Assembly (NCBI GenBank): GCA_045546175.1
Contig: JAZQCI010000061.1
Span: 1 to 28,942 of the forward strand
DNA: 28,942 nt
Source of the DNA: CAG-791 sp045546175
Lineage (GTDB): Bacteria > Bacillota > Clostridia > Lachnospirales > Lachnospiraceae
Direction of reading: 5' to 3'
Shown: positions 14,895 to 22,050 of the stretch, one piece after another
Position numbering within the stretch: position 1 is the stretch's first letter
How the letters are laid out: each line of letters begins with the position of its first letter
The notes under the pieces: generated by a model
What the model saw: the letters and a program-made list of their open reading frames with translations, nothing else
What the model was told of the DNA's origin: nothing
Databases searched by the model: none
Position numbers and translations under genes: made by a program

Positions 14895-14947
14895 TGCCTC
14901 CGGGGTATCGTCTGCCCCGGCAAAAAAGTGACCTCCGGGGTATCTTG
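14895..14947. repeat. Paired dispersed repeats between asnB and dapL
   Basis: TGCCTCCGGGGTATCG (14895-14910) and GTGACCTCCGGGGTATCTTG (14928-14947) flank TGCCCCGGCA. The order matches the composite inside murT at 11095-11150. It begins just after the dapL stop codon. Confidence 0.72.
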
Positions 14948-14954
14948 CCTCTCG

Positions 14955-16169
14955 TTACATCCTCTTGATCCTGTCCACCGCCTCGACCGTGCTCTCCCGG
15001 CTCCCAAACGCCGTCAGCCGGAAGTAATGTTCCCCGTGCGGCCCGAATCCGGATCCCGGCGTTCCGACCACATGCGCCTTCGTGAGCAAATGGTCAAAAA
15101 ATTGCCAGCTCGTCATATTACCGGGGGTCCGCAGCCAGATGTAGGGGGCATTCACACCGCCCGATACCTCATAGCCTGCGGACCGCAGTCCCTCCAGAAT
15201 ATACTTCGCATTGCCCATGTAATACGCGATCTGTTCACGGACCTGCTGCCTGCCCGCTTCCGAGTAGACCGCTTCGCCGGCGCGCTGGATGATATAGGGC
15301 GCTCCGTTATACTTGGTCCCGTGGCGCCTCGCCCACAGCGGCCACAGCCTCTCGCCGCCCGCCGTCAGATCCATAGGGATCACGGTATATCCGAGCCGAA
15401 GTCCGGTAAAGCCCGCTGTCTTGGAGAAGGAACGGAACTCGATCGCGCACCCTCTGGCGCCCTCGCATTCATAGATGCTGTGAGGCACATCCGGCTCCGA
15501 AATATAGGCCTCATAGGCCGCGTCGTACAGAATGATCGAGTCATGCAGATTCGCGTAATCGACCCACTTCTGCAGCTGCGCCTTCGTCATGACGGCTCCC
15601 GTAGGATTGTTGGGGAAGCACAGATAGATCAGGTCCGGCACCTCCTTCGGCAGCTCCGGCACAAAGCCGTTCTCCGCCGTACAGGGCATGTAGATCACAT
15701 TGTCAAACCGACCTGTCTGCGCGTTGTAAGCGCCCGTTCTCCCTGCCATGACATTGGAATCCACATAAACCGGATATACCGGGTCGCACACGGCGATTCG
15801 GCTCGAAAGATCGAAGATCTCCTGAATATTGCCGCAGTCGCACTTAGCTCCGTCCGAAATAAAGATCTCCTCTGCCGAGATCTCACACCCTCTGGCTTTG
15901 TAGTCCTTACGTGCGATCACATCGCGCAGGAATTCATAGCCCAAATCCGGCGCATAACCGCGGAAGGTCTCCGCATGACCCATCTCGTCCACCGCTCCGT
16001 GCAGAGCATCTATAACGGCAGGTGCGATGGGCTGTGTGACGTCGCCAATCCCCAACCGGATGATCTTTGCCTCCGGGTTCGCCTGAGAAAAATCCCGCAC
16101 CCTTCTTCCGATTTCCGAGAACAGATAACTTCCCGGCAGCTTTAAATAGTTTTTATTTATCTTTGCCAA
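14955..16169 (-). CDS. dapL: LL-diaminopimelate aminotransferase
   Basis: 404 aa (family about 410). It is a PLP enzyme converting tetrahydrodipicolinate and glutamate directly to LL-diaminopimelate, for lysine and peptidoglycan. It starts L/MAKINKNYLKLPGSYLFSEI, the DapL N-terminus, then has ARIIRLGIGDVTQP-like EAKIIRLGIGDVTQP, GYGF-region RGYAPDLGYEFLRD, ISDGAKCDCGNIQ, CFPNNPTGAV, YDAAYEAYI and the PLP lysine in RSFSKTAGFTGLRLGYTV. The start chosen is TTG 16169, which has GAAGGAG 8 nt upstream and leads directly into the conserved N-terminus. Its leader carries a promoter and hairpin block B. Confidence 0.95.
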   Translation of the reverse strand: MAKINKNYLKLPGSYLFSEIGRRVRDFSQANPEAKIIRLGIGDVTQPIAPAVIDALHGAVDEMGHAETFRGYAPDLGYEFLRDVIARKDYKARGCEISAEEIFISDGAKCDCGNIQEIFDLSSRIAVCDPVYPVYVDSNVMAGRTGAYNAQTGRFDNVIYMPCTAENGFVPELPKEVPDLIYLCFPNNPTGAVMTKAQLQKWVDYANLHDSIILYDAAYEAYISEPDVPHSIYECEGARGCAIEFRSFSKTAGFTGLRLGYTVIPMDLTAGGERLWPLWARRHGTKYNGAPYIIQRAGEAVYSEAGRQQVREQIAYYMGNAKYILEGLRSAGYEVSGGVNAPYIWLRTPGNMTSWQFFDHLLTKAHVVGTPGSGFGPHGEHYFRLTAFGSRESTVEAVDRIKRM

Positions 16170-16278
16170 AATAGTCTCCTTCCGACTGCAAGCTCTCGCT
16201 GTCCACTCGACATCCTGTCCACGCATGGCTCTATATTCGCAATGACCCATGCCGACAGGTCACTTCGCCGCTTCGCGC

Positions 16279-16338
16279 AAAAGAAAGGCGCACCAAGTAC
16301 AGATCTCTCGATCCACACCTGAAACGCCGTTGCCTCAT
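16279..16338 (-). promoter_or_regulatory. Hairpin block B in the dapL leader
   Basis: Second copy of the 51-nt block (16288-16338). The stem GGCGTTTC with GGTGCGCC continues into an 11-bp inner stem capped by GAGA, and TTTCTTTT follows. It lies about 110 nt before the dapL start and downstream of a plausible promoter, so an attenuator role fits. It also sits behind the glycosyltransferase gene and could serve as its terminator. Confidence 0.65.
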
Positions 16339-16383
16339 TCACAATTTCAATATAACCGTCTCGCTTGAGACTTTCTTCTGTCT

Positions 16384-16412
16384 ATACTACTTCCAACACA
16401 CCGAAAAATCAA
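16384..16412 (-). promoter_or_regulatory. Putative dapL promoter
   Basis: Minus strand -35 TTGATT (16412-16407), 17-bp spacer, -10 TAGTAT (16389-16384). Transcripts would start near 16377, giving a leader of about 200 nt. That leader includes a small GTCTC-AAGC-GAGAC hairpin and block B. Confidence 0.5.
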
Positions 16413-16431
16413 GAGTCGGAATCCTGTGTTA

Positions 16432-17616
16432 TTAATCCTCCTGCTGCCGGTCGGACATAGCGGCCGCGATCTCCTCCAGAAATGCCCTCGCTTCCTTCGC
16501 GCCGCCGCAGGCGCGGAAGCTGTCAGAGATCTTCACCGCACTCGCTTTATAGGAAGGCTCATACAAAACCTTCCGGAGCGAGGCCATAATATCCTTCTCT
16601 GAAATGGACTCCAGCATAACGCCGGCTCCCAATTCCTCCGTTCTCCCAGCCACGGCTCCCTGCTCCGGCGTCTGTGGAAAGAGAACCAGCGGAACCCTGA
16701 AGTACAGCCCTTCGGAAGCGGAGTTCATGCCGCAGTGGGTAATGAATGCGTCCGCAATGGATAGTACCGCCATCTGGTCGACGGATTCGTGAATCTCGAT
16801 ATTGTCCGCGACATGATCGAAATGCTCTGTATTGGTCCCCATGGAGATGATGACCTGCCAATCAGTCTGACCCAGCGCATGAATACAGTTCCGGTAGAAT
16901 TCTCTGTTCTGATTGACCGTTCCCATCGAGATATAGACAGTCTTTTCCGCCCGTTTCTCATACGGCTCCGTGACAGGCCGAATGGACGGCCCGATGAAAT
17001 GATACCGGTCAGAGAAAGTATCCGAGCAGGGCTGGTAATATTTTGACGTATAGACGATGGTATTGGTCTCATTGTCGTTCTGGACGATATCCAGGATTCC
17101 TTTCACGGGATACCCTTTGTCCCGCAGGCGTCGGATCTGATTATTGATCTTGGGCATAGTAAAGAGCATCTTGGCGATATCCCAGGGCGACTCTTTCATA
17201 TACTTTGCCGAATAGCGGTTGAAAGCGAAGGTCGTCGTCGAGGAGACATACGGGAGCCTGTGTTTCATGGCGACGAGCTTTCCCCAGAATGCGACAGAAT
17301 CCGACACGACAATGTCAGGCCTGATCTCCCGGACCTTCTCCGTCGTCATTTCGTCCAGTGCCAGCGTGGAAGAGACCAGCAGCTCCGTGGCGAAGGCCTT
17401 GTCCTTGCCGACCCTGTCGGCGTTCTCCTTATCCTCCATCTCGAAGTCATAGCCGTCGCAGCCGATAAAGACTGCGCCCGCCCGCTCAATCTTCTCCCGG
17501 AACATCTCGAAGGAGAAGTAGTAGACCTGATGGCCGGCCGCCGTCAGCTCCTTCACGATTCCCAGCGTCGGATTGGTGTGACCGTGGGCCGGAATGCAGA
17601 ACCATGCAATTTTCAT
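16432..17616 (-). CDS. GT1-family (macrolide/UGT-type) glycosyltransferase
   Basis: 394 aa, GT-B fold. The N-terminal half starts MKIAWFCIPAHGHTNPTLGI, the acceptor-binding glycine/His signature of YjiC/MGT enzymes. The C-terminal half has KTVYISMGTVNQN, VIISMGTNTEHF, the donor-site block HCGMNSASEGLYFRVPLVLF and PQTPEQGAVAGRTEELGAG. Members move sugar from an NDP-sugar to small lipophilic acceptors or lipids; acceptor unknown. ATG 17616 has AAAGGCGG 8 nt upstream; an in-frame GTG three codons earlier would lie on that site. It starts 43 nt after the exonuclease stop, probably one transcript. Confidence 0.9.
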   Translation of the reverse strand: MKIAWFCIPAHGHTNPTLGIVKELTAAGHQVYYFSFEMFREKIERAGAVFIGCDGYDFEMEDKENADRVGKDKAFATELLVSSTLALDEMTTEKVREIRPDIVVSDSVAFWGKLVAMKHRLPYVSSTTTFAFNRYSAKYMKESPWDIAKMLFTMPKINNQIRRLRDKGYPVKGILDIVQNDNETNTIVYTSKYYQPCSDTFSDRYHFIGPSIRPVTEPYEKRAEKTVYISMGTVNQNREFYRNCIHALGQTDWQVIISMGTNTEHFDHVADNIEIHESVDQMAVLSIADAFITHCGMNSASEGLYFRVPLVLFPQTPEQGAVAGRTEELGAGVMLESISEKDIMASLRKVLYEPSYKASAVKISDSFRACGGAKEARAFLEEIAAAMSDRQQED

Positions 17617-17659
17617 CACTCGCACCGCCTTTCTGATTAGTCAAGCTGTAATGTGCGCC

Positions 17660-18490
17660 TCAGATCTCCATCTCCAGTAGAATCGGTGTATGATCCTGCC
17701 TGGGCCCCGAATCGATCATCTCCGACCGCTTCACCTGCTCCTTGATGCGGTCGCTGACCAGGAAGTAGTCAATTCTCCAACCGGAATTGTTGATCTTGCT
17801 GGTCCGGATTCTCTGCGCCCACCAGGAATAGACATCCTTCACGTCTCCATGCACGTAGCGGAACGTGTCGACGAATCCTTTGGCCAGAAGATTAGTAAAT
17901 CCTTCCCTTTCCTCATCCGTAAATCCCGCCGACATGTGGTTGGACTCAGGATGAGCCAGGTCGATCTCCTTATGGGCTACATTGAAGTCGCCGCAGGCGA
18001 TCACGGGTTTCTTCTGATCCAGCTGCGAGAGGTACTCCGCGTAGCATTTGTCCCATTCCTGGCGCTCGCCCAGTCTCCCCAGTCCGTCTCCGGCATTCGG
18101 CGTGTATACGTTGGCAAAATAGTAACCGCCGCAGTCCAGCACAAGCAGCCTTCCCTCGTCATCCATGGTACTCGGCGCGCCGATTCTGGGGGCGATCTTT
18201 TCCGCCTGAATTCCTTCTTTGTAAAGGATCATCGTTCCCGCATAGCCTTTTCTGGCCGGAGGCTCCGAGCTGATCCACTCGACATGATAGCCCGGGAACA
18301 GCGTTTCCAGCGCTTCCGTGTGTTTTTTGGCCGGTCCCGTTGCCGGAAGCTTAGTCTCCTGTATGGCAATAATGTCGGCGTCTTCCCTAGCCAATGTATT
18401 CAGTACATCTCTGGACAGCAGCGCTCTGGGAGAGTCCGATGTCAAGGCAGCGTTTAGTGAATCTATATTCCATGATATAAACTTGGTCAT
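17660..18490 (-). CDS. xth: Exodeoxyribonuclease III (AP endonuclease)
   Basis: 276 aa, usual length. An Mg-dependent endonuclease/exonuclease/phosphatase-fold enzyme of base excision repair. Motifs: MTKFISWNIDSLNAAL (metal-site Asn), IIAIQETKLP (catalytic Glu), YAGTMILYKEG, ACGDFNVAHKEIDLAHP (Asp/Asn pair), VDTFRYVHG, YSWWAQR, GWRIDYFLVS and the C-terminal Asp-His in RQDHTPILLEM. The start is fixed by AAGGAGG 5-6 nt before ATG 18490 and by the conserved N-terminus; the frame is open further upstream without meaning. An 8-bp inverted repeat lies just upstream of the ribosome site. Confidence 0.95.
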   Translation of the reverse strand: MTKFISWNIDSLNAALTSDSPRALLSRDVLNTLAREDADIIAIQETKLPATGPAKKHTEALETLFPGYHVEWISSEPPARKGYAGTMILYKEGIQAEKIAPRIGAPSTMDDEGRLLVLDCGGYYFANVYTPNAGDGLGRLGERQEWDKCYAEYLSQLDQKKPVIACGDFNVAHKEIDLAHPESNHMSAGFTDEEREGFTNLLAKGFVDTFRYVHGDVKDVYSWWAQRIRTSKINNSGWRIDYFLVSDRIKEQVKRSEMIDSGPRQDHTPILLEMEI

Positions 18491-18504
18491 GTGTTCCTCC
18501 TTTT

Positions 18505-18541
18505 CCGAAACGTCCCTTGTTGTCTCAGACATGCGTTTCGG
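18505..18541 (-). promoter_or_regulatory. Inverted repeat next to the exonuclease III ribosome site
   Basis: Perfect 8-bp arms, CCGAAACG (18505-18512) and CGTTTCGG (18534-18541), separated by 21 nt. The arm on the gene side directly abuts AAAAGGAGG. It could be a repressor site or an RNA hairpin affecting translation. Confidence 0.4.
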
Positions 18542-18637
18542 ATGCAGCTCTGCTTTAATTCTGTACTTCCACTTTATCAGACTTTCTTCGTTTTGGGTAT
18601 GCACCATATTCTTTATTGATATTTGTAAGTATTCAGC

Positions 18638-18679
18638 TTGAAAGTATGACTCTTTAGAGATATACTTAATTATATCTCT
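18638..18679 (+). promoter_or_regulatory. Promoter overlapped by an inverted repeat, DUF3990-XRE module
   Basis: -35 TTGAAA (18638-18643), 17-bp spacer, -10 TATACT (18661-18666). The -10 lies inside a perfect 9-bp inverted repeat: AGAGATATA (18656-18664) and TATATCTCT (18671-18679). Extra half-site-like AAGTAT/ATACTT motifs occur at 18627, 18642 and 18686. This is the expected arrangement for autorepression by the HTH protein encoded downstream. Confidence 0.68.
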
Positions 18680-18725
18680 CTGGAGATACTTGCGTAACTG
18701 TTTTCTGATATATAGGGGTGCGGCT

Positions 18726-19415
18726 ATGGGTATTATCACACTGTATCACGGTTCTCAACAAATTGTTGAATCTCCGGATCTTTCTATGAGCAAGCCTTCC
18801 AATGACTACGGCAAAGGCTTCTACTGTACAGAGCATTCTGACCTCGCCGGGGAATGGGCCGTCTCTGAAAGGACTGACGGCTATATCAACGCGTATGAAC
18901 TGAACACGGAAGGACTGAATATACTTAATCTTAATTCACAAGATTATCATCTTCTCCACTGGCTTGCTCTCTTAATGAACTATCGCCGGATCCGGCTCTC
19001 CACGCCGATCATGCGAAGGGGTGCACAGTGGCTTACAGATCACTATCTTATTGATCTTGACGGAGTGGATATCGTAAGAGGATATCGCGCGGACGATTCC
19101 TATTTTTCCTTTGCCAGATCCTTTGTGAACAACGAGATCTCTCTGCAGCAGCTTGGTTCTGCCATGCGTCTTGGAAAGCTTGGAGAACAGATCGTACTGA
19201 AATCTCAGGAAGCATTCGACAGAATTCATTTCACCTCCTATGAGATTGCAGATCACACCGGTTATTACATACTTCGAATGCAAAGAGACCTGGGAGCCAG
19301 ATCTGACTGGCAGAAAATCCTTGTAGCTGATGATGAAGAAGGATTGTATATTCGGGATCTGATGCGATTGACGCCTGATGAAGAAGAACTGAAAAGATTA
19401 AGCGGTCACGCATGA
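18726..19415 (+). CDS. DUF3990 protein, predicted ADP-ribosyltransferase-fold toxin
   Basis: 229 aa. It starts MGIITLYHGSQQIVESPDLS; the YHGS motif, NDYGKGFYCTEHSDLAGEWA and the LGSAMRLGKLGEQIVLKS segment are the conserved parts of DUF3990, which belongs to the ADP-ribosyltransferase-like superfamily (H/R motif, aromatic-G-x-G-F-Y-x-T, late Glu). A C-terminal arm ends EEGLYIRDLM. It probably modifies a cellular target with NAD; the target is not known to me. ATG 18726 has AGGGGTG upstream; an in-frame TTG at 18690 lacks one. The XRE gene follows after 67 nt. The toxin role is inferred from family and pairing. Confidence 0.8.
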   Translation: MGIITLYHGSQQIVESPDLSMSKPSNDYGKGFYCTEHSDLAGEWAVSERTDGYINAYELNTEGLNILNLNSQDYHLLHWLALLMNYRRIRLSTPIMRRGAQWLTDHYLIDLDGVDIVRGYRADDSYFSFARSFVNNEISLQQLGSAMRLGKLGEQIVLKSQEAFDRIHFTSYEIADHTGYYILRMQRDLGARSDWQKILVADDEEGLYIRDLMRLTPDEEELKRLSGHA

Positions 19416-19482
19416 TGACAGGACGATTTCTTCTGCATGACGTGCCGCATAGCAAAAAACTTCTCACAGTAAGGAGATTGAC

Positions 19483-20118
19483 ATGTACGCATATGAACAA
19501 TGCTATCTGGATGACGCAATGAAAAACCTGGGGGAGGCAGTGGAATACGCAGTCCTAAAGTGTCAGCTTCTCCCTGATCGCTTCATGGAAATGTTCATTG
19601 CCGGTGGTTTGGCAGATGGATTTGAGCGCGGCGCTCCCTGGTGTGTGTCCGGAATGTCCGGAACAGAACTGGCATGCGAAACGATCCGTCGGGCGGGGCT
19701 GCGCAGAGAGTTTCCCGACGCGGTCAATTCTGACTCCTACTCACCGGAATACTGGAGCGGCTGGATCCTGGCCCGCTATCAGTATGAATATGGGCTGCGC
19801 TTCAGAGATATAACACGCTTTCTGCCCCTTCAGGATATCATCTGTATGTATCCCGCGCTCCATGAAGCATCTGAAGAAAAATTCATAGACACCGCTGAAC
19901 AGATCAGACAGCGCAGCATAAAGGAAGCCCGTCTGCAGCAGATTCGGCGCCTCAACGCATACTCACAGCGAATGCTGGCGGACCGGTCCGGTGTATCCCT
20001 CCGGATGATCCAGCAGTATGAGCAGGGCGCCAAGGACATTCGCAAAGCCTCCACCTCCGGGCTTCTCTCCCTTGCAGCGACGCTCCATTGTGACATAGAA
20101 GATTTAATCTGCGAGTAA
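19483..20118 (+). CDS. XRE-family regulator, predicted antitoxin of the DUF3990 protein
   Basis: 211 aa. The N-terminal two thirds (MYAYEQCYLDDAMKNLGEAV, CVSGMSGTELACETI, YSPEYWSGWILARYQYEY) is a helical domain found with DUF3990 proteins and is probably the toxin-binding part. The C-terminal third is a Cro/C1-type HTH: LNAYSQRMLADRSGVSLRMI, QQYEQGAKDIRKAS and LAATLHCDIEDLI. AGTAAGGAG lies 6 nt before the ATG. The toxin gene comes first, the reverse of the common order. It probably neutralises the toxin and represses the shared promoter at the inverted repeat 90 nt before the toxin gene or nearer. Confidence 0.82.
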   Translation: MYAYEQCYLDDAMKNLGEAVEYAVLKCQLLPDRFMEMFIAGGLADGFERGAPWCVSGMSGTELACETIRRAGLRREFPDAVNSDSYSPEYWSGWILARYQYEYGLRFRDITRFLPLQDIICMYPALHEASEEKFIDTAEQIRQRSIKEARLQQIRRLNAYSQRMLADRSGVSLRMIQQYEQGAKDIRKASTSGLLSLAATLHCDIEDLICE

Positions 20119-20138
20119 GCGCTTCTGCCAGCTCTTCT

Positions 20139-20158
20139 GTAGCTGCAGTCGCAGCTAC
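20139..20158. other. Perfect small hairpin after the XRE gene
   Basis: GTAGCTGC and GCAGCTAC with a 4-nt loop, not followed by a T run. Possibly a transcript-end stabiliser. Confidence 0.35.
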
Positions 20159-20191
20159 TAACCATCCCCCCAGACGCACTCCCATAAAGAT

Positions 20192-20228
20192 AATCCCCCT
20201 GCTCCATCTCAGGCACAGGGGGATTTAC
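20192..20228 (+). terminator. Terminator of the DUF3990-XRE unit
   Basis: 10-bp stem AATCCCCCTG with CAGGGGGATT (20192-20201 and 20216-20225), loop 14 nt, then TTACAAA. The T run is short, so efficiency is uncertain. It may also serve convergent treC on the other strand. Confidence 0.6.
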
Positions 20229-20270
20229 AAATCTGTGACCCTCATTACGAGAGTATTATTAACATTTCAT

Positions 20271-21896
20271 TCACCCGACAACCACTCTTGCTTCATACGG
20301 CTTCAAAGCGCTGTCCTTTAATTCTCCCGCCGCATAGTTGGAAAGCAGGATCTCTCCCTTCGCCAGATCCGCAAACGGAACTTCATACCCCCGCAGATTG
20401 CAGTATGCGGTCAGCTTCTCATCGCCCAGCGTGCGCTCGTACGCGATCACATCATCCGTGCCTATCTCCAGGAACCGGATATCGCCGTCCGCGATGATCT
20501 CGTGGTCCTTGCGCAGCTGCACGAGCTTCTTGTAATAAGCCAGGATCGAATCGTCGTCCTTCTCCTCGCTCTCCACATTGATGTAGCTGTGGTTGGCCGG
20601 AATGCTGAGCCAGGGCTCGCCGGTCGTAAATCCTGCAAGTTCCGAGCTGTCCCACTGCATGGGGGTCCGTCCGTTGTCTCTGGAGCGCTCGCCGATGATA
20701 TGCAGCGCTTCTTCCGCGGACTTTCCTTCCGCACACAGGATGTCAAAATAGTTCGTGCTCTCTACGTCTCTGTACTGGTCAATGGACGTATAACCCGCGT
20801 TAGTCATACCAATCTCTTCGCCCTGATAGATGTAAGGCGTGCCGCGCATCATGTGGATGAGCGTAGCCAGCATCTTGGCGGATTCTTTCCAGTAGTTCCG
20901 ATCGTCGCCGAAGCGGGATACCGCGCGGGGCTGGTCGTGATTGCACCAGAACAGCGCGTTCCAGGCGCCGCCCGCCTGCATGCCTTCCTGCCATTTGCAC
21001 AGAAGGTCCCGCAAGGCCTTAAAATCGGGATCCATGAGCGCCCATTTCTCGCCGCCCTTGTAGTCCACCTTGAGGTGGTGGAAAGAGAACACCATCTTGA
21101 GCTCTTTCTCGGCCGGATTTGCGTAGCGCAGGCAGTTGTCGAGGGATGTGGACGACATCTCTCCGACAGTCATCATGTCTGCAATGCCTGTATCATTAAC
21201 AAGTTCTTTAAGATGCTGATGGATCCTGGGACCGTCCGTATAGAATCTTCTTCCGTCCCCAATAAAGTCATCTTCCAGTACATCCGGCTTGGAGATCAGG
21301 TTAACGACGTCGAAGCGGAAGCCTCTGACGCCCTTTCCCTTCCAGAAGCGAATGACGTTCTTGAGCTCCTCTCTCACCTGCGGATTTTCCCAGTTGAGAT
21401 CCGCCTGGGAGACATCGAAGAGGTGCAGGTAATATTTTTTCAGAGAAGGCACATATTCCCACGCGTTGCCGCCGAACTTGGAAATCCAGTTCGTGGGAGC
21501 GTGTCCGTCCACGGGATCCCTGAAAATATAGTAATCCATGTACTTGGGATCGCCCGCCAGTGCCTTCTGAAACCACTCGTGTTCGGTGGATGTGTGATTG
21601 AAGACCATGTCAAACATAAGACCGATGCCGCGCTCGTCCGCCTCGCGGATCAGAGCCTCCGCATCCTCCATGGTTCCGAACATGGGATTGACCGAATAGT
21701 AGTCCGCCACATCGTAGCCGTTGTCGTTCATCGGCGATTTGAAGAAAGGAGTGATCCAGATATAGTCGATTCCCAGGGACTTCAGGTAGTCCAGGCGGGA
21801 GCGGATCCCGTTCAGATCGCCGATCCCGTCTCCGTTGGAATCACAGTATGACTTGATATAGATCTGGTACACTGTGCTGTTTCTGAAACTGCTCAT
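20271..21896 (-). CDS. treC: GH13 alpha-glucosidase, predicted trehalose-6-phosphate hydrolase
   Basis: 541 aa, standard for the GH13 oligo-1,6-glucosidase/TreC group. Conserved regions: VYQIYIKSYCDSNGDGIGDL, DVADYYSVNP, MFDMVFNHTS, the nucleophile Asp in GFRFDVVNLI, the acid/base Glu in MTVGEMSS, and the third carboxylate in WCNHDQPRAVSRFG. RTPMQWD and a beta-sandwich C-terminal domain follow. TreC splits trehalose-6-phosphate to glucose and glucose-6-phosphate in the cytoplasm. The assignment to TreC, rather than isomaltase, rests mainly on the adjacent trehalose-type PTS and HutC-type regulator. AAGGAGG lies 5 nt before the ATG. A long hairpin separates it from treP. Confidence 0.9.
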   Translation of the reverse strand: MSSFRNSTVYQIYIKSYCDSNGDGIGDLNGIRSRLDYLKSLGIDYIWITPFFKSPMNDNGYDVADYYSVNPMFGTMEDAEALIREADERGIGLMFDMVFNHTSTEHEWFQKALAGDPKYMDYYIFRDPVDGHAPTNWISKFGGNAWEYVPSLKKYYLHLFDVSQADLNWENPQVREELKNVIRFWKGKGVRGFRFDVVNLISKPDVLEDDFIGDGRRFYTDGPRIHQHLKELVNDTGIADMMTVGEMSSTSLDNCLRYANPAEKELKMVFSFHHLKVDYKGGEKWALMDPDFKALRDLLCKWQEGMQAGGAWNALFWCNHDQPRAVSRFGDDRNYWKESAKMLATLIHMMRGTPYIYQGEEIGMTNAGYTSIDQYRDVESTNYFDILCAEGKSAEEALHIIGERSRDNGRTPMQWDSSELAGFTTGEPWLSIPANHSYINVESEEKDDDSILAYYKKLVQLRKDHEIIADGDIRFLEIGTDDVIAYERTLGDEKLTAYCNLRGYEVPFADLAKGEILLSNYAAGELKDSALKPYEARVVVG

Positions 21897-21973
21897 GTTA
21901 CCTCCTTGTCGAAGTGCCCAGCACAGCGATGCGTGTCACAGCAGGCTGCACTGATGTATCCTTATGGCAATAC

Positions 21974-22021
21974 GGGCCCCCAAAAATGCGCGCTTCGTTG
22001 TGCAAGCATTTTTTGAGGCCC
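21974..22021 (-). promoter_or_regulatory. Long hairpin between treP and treC
   Basis: 16-bp arms at 21974-21989 and 22006-22021 (GGGCCCCCAAAAATGC against GCATTTTTTGAGGCCC), one G-U pair and one mismatch. It lies 30 nt after the treP stop. On the minus strand it is followed by GTATTGCC, not a T run, so partial termination or mRNA stabilisation is more likely than a full stop. Confidence 0.6.
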
Positions 22022-22050
22022 GCCTGATTTATCTTTTGTCTTATCTCATA

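Noticed and set aside
14813..15007. Small minus-strand frame across the asnB-dapL gap
   Set aside because: It is made of repeat copies and the hairpin block, overlaps the end of dapL and has no ribosome site.
16170..16380. Lysine riboswitch or T-box in the dapL leader
   Set aside because: None of the conserved L-box or T-box sequence elements could be found; only the hairpin block is present.
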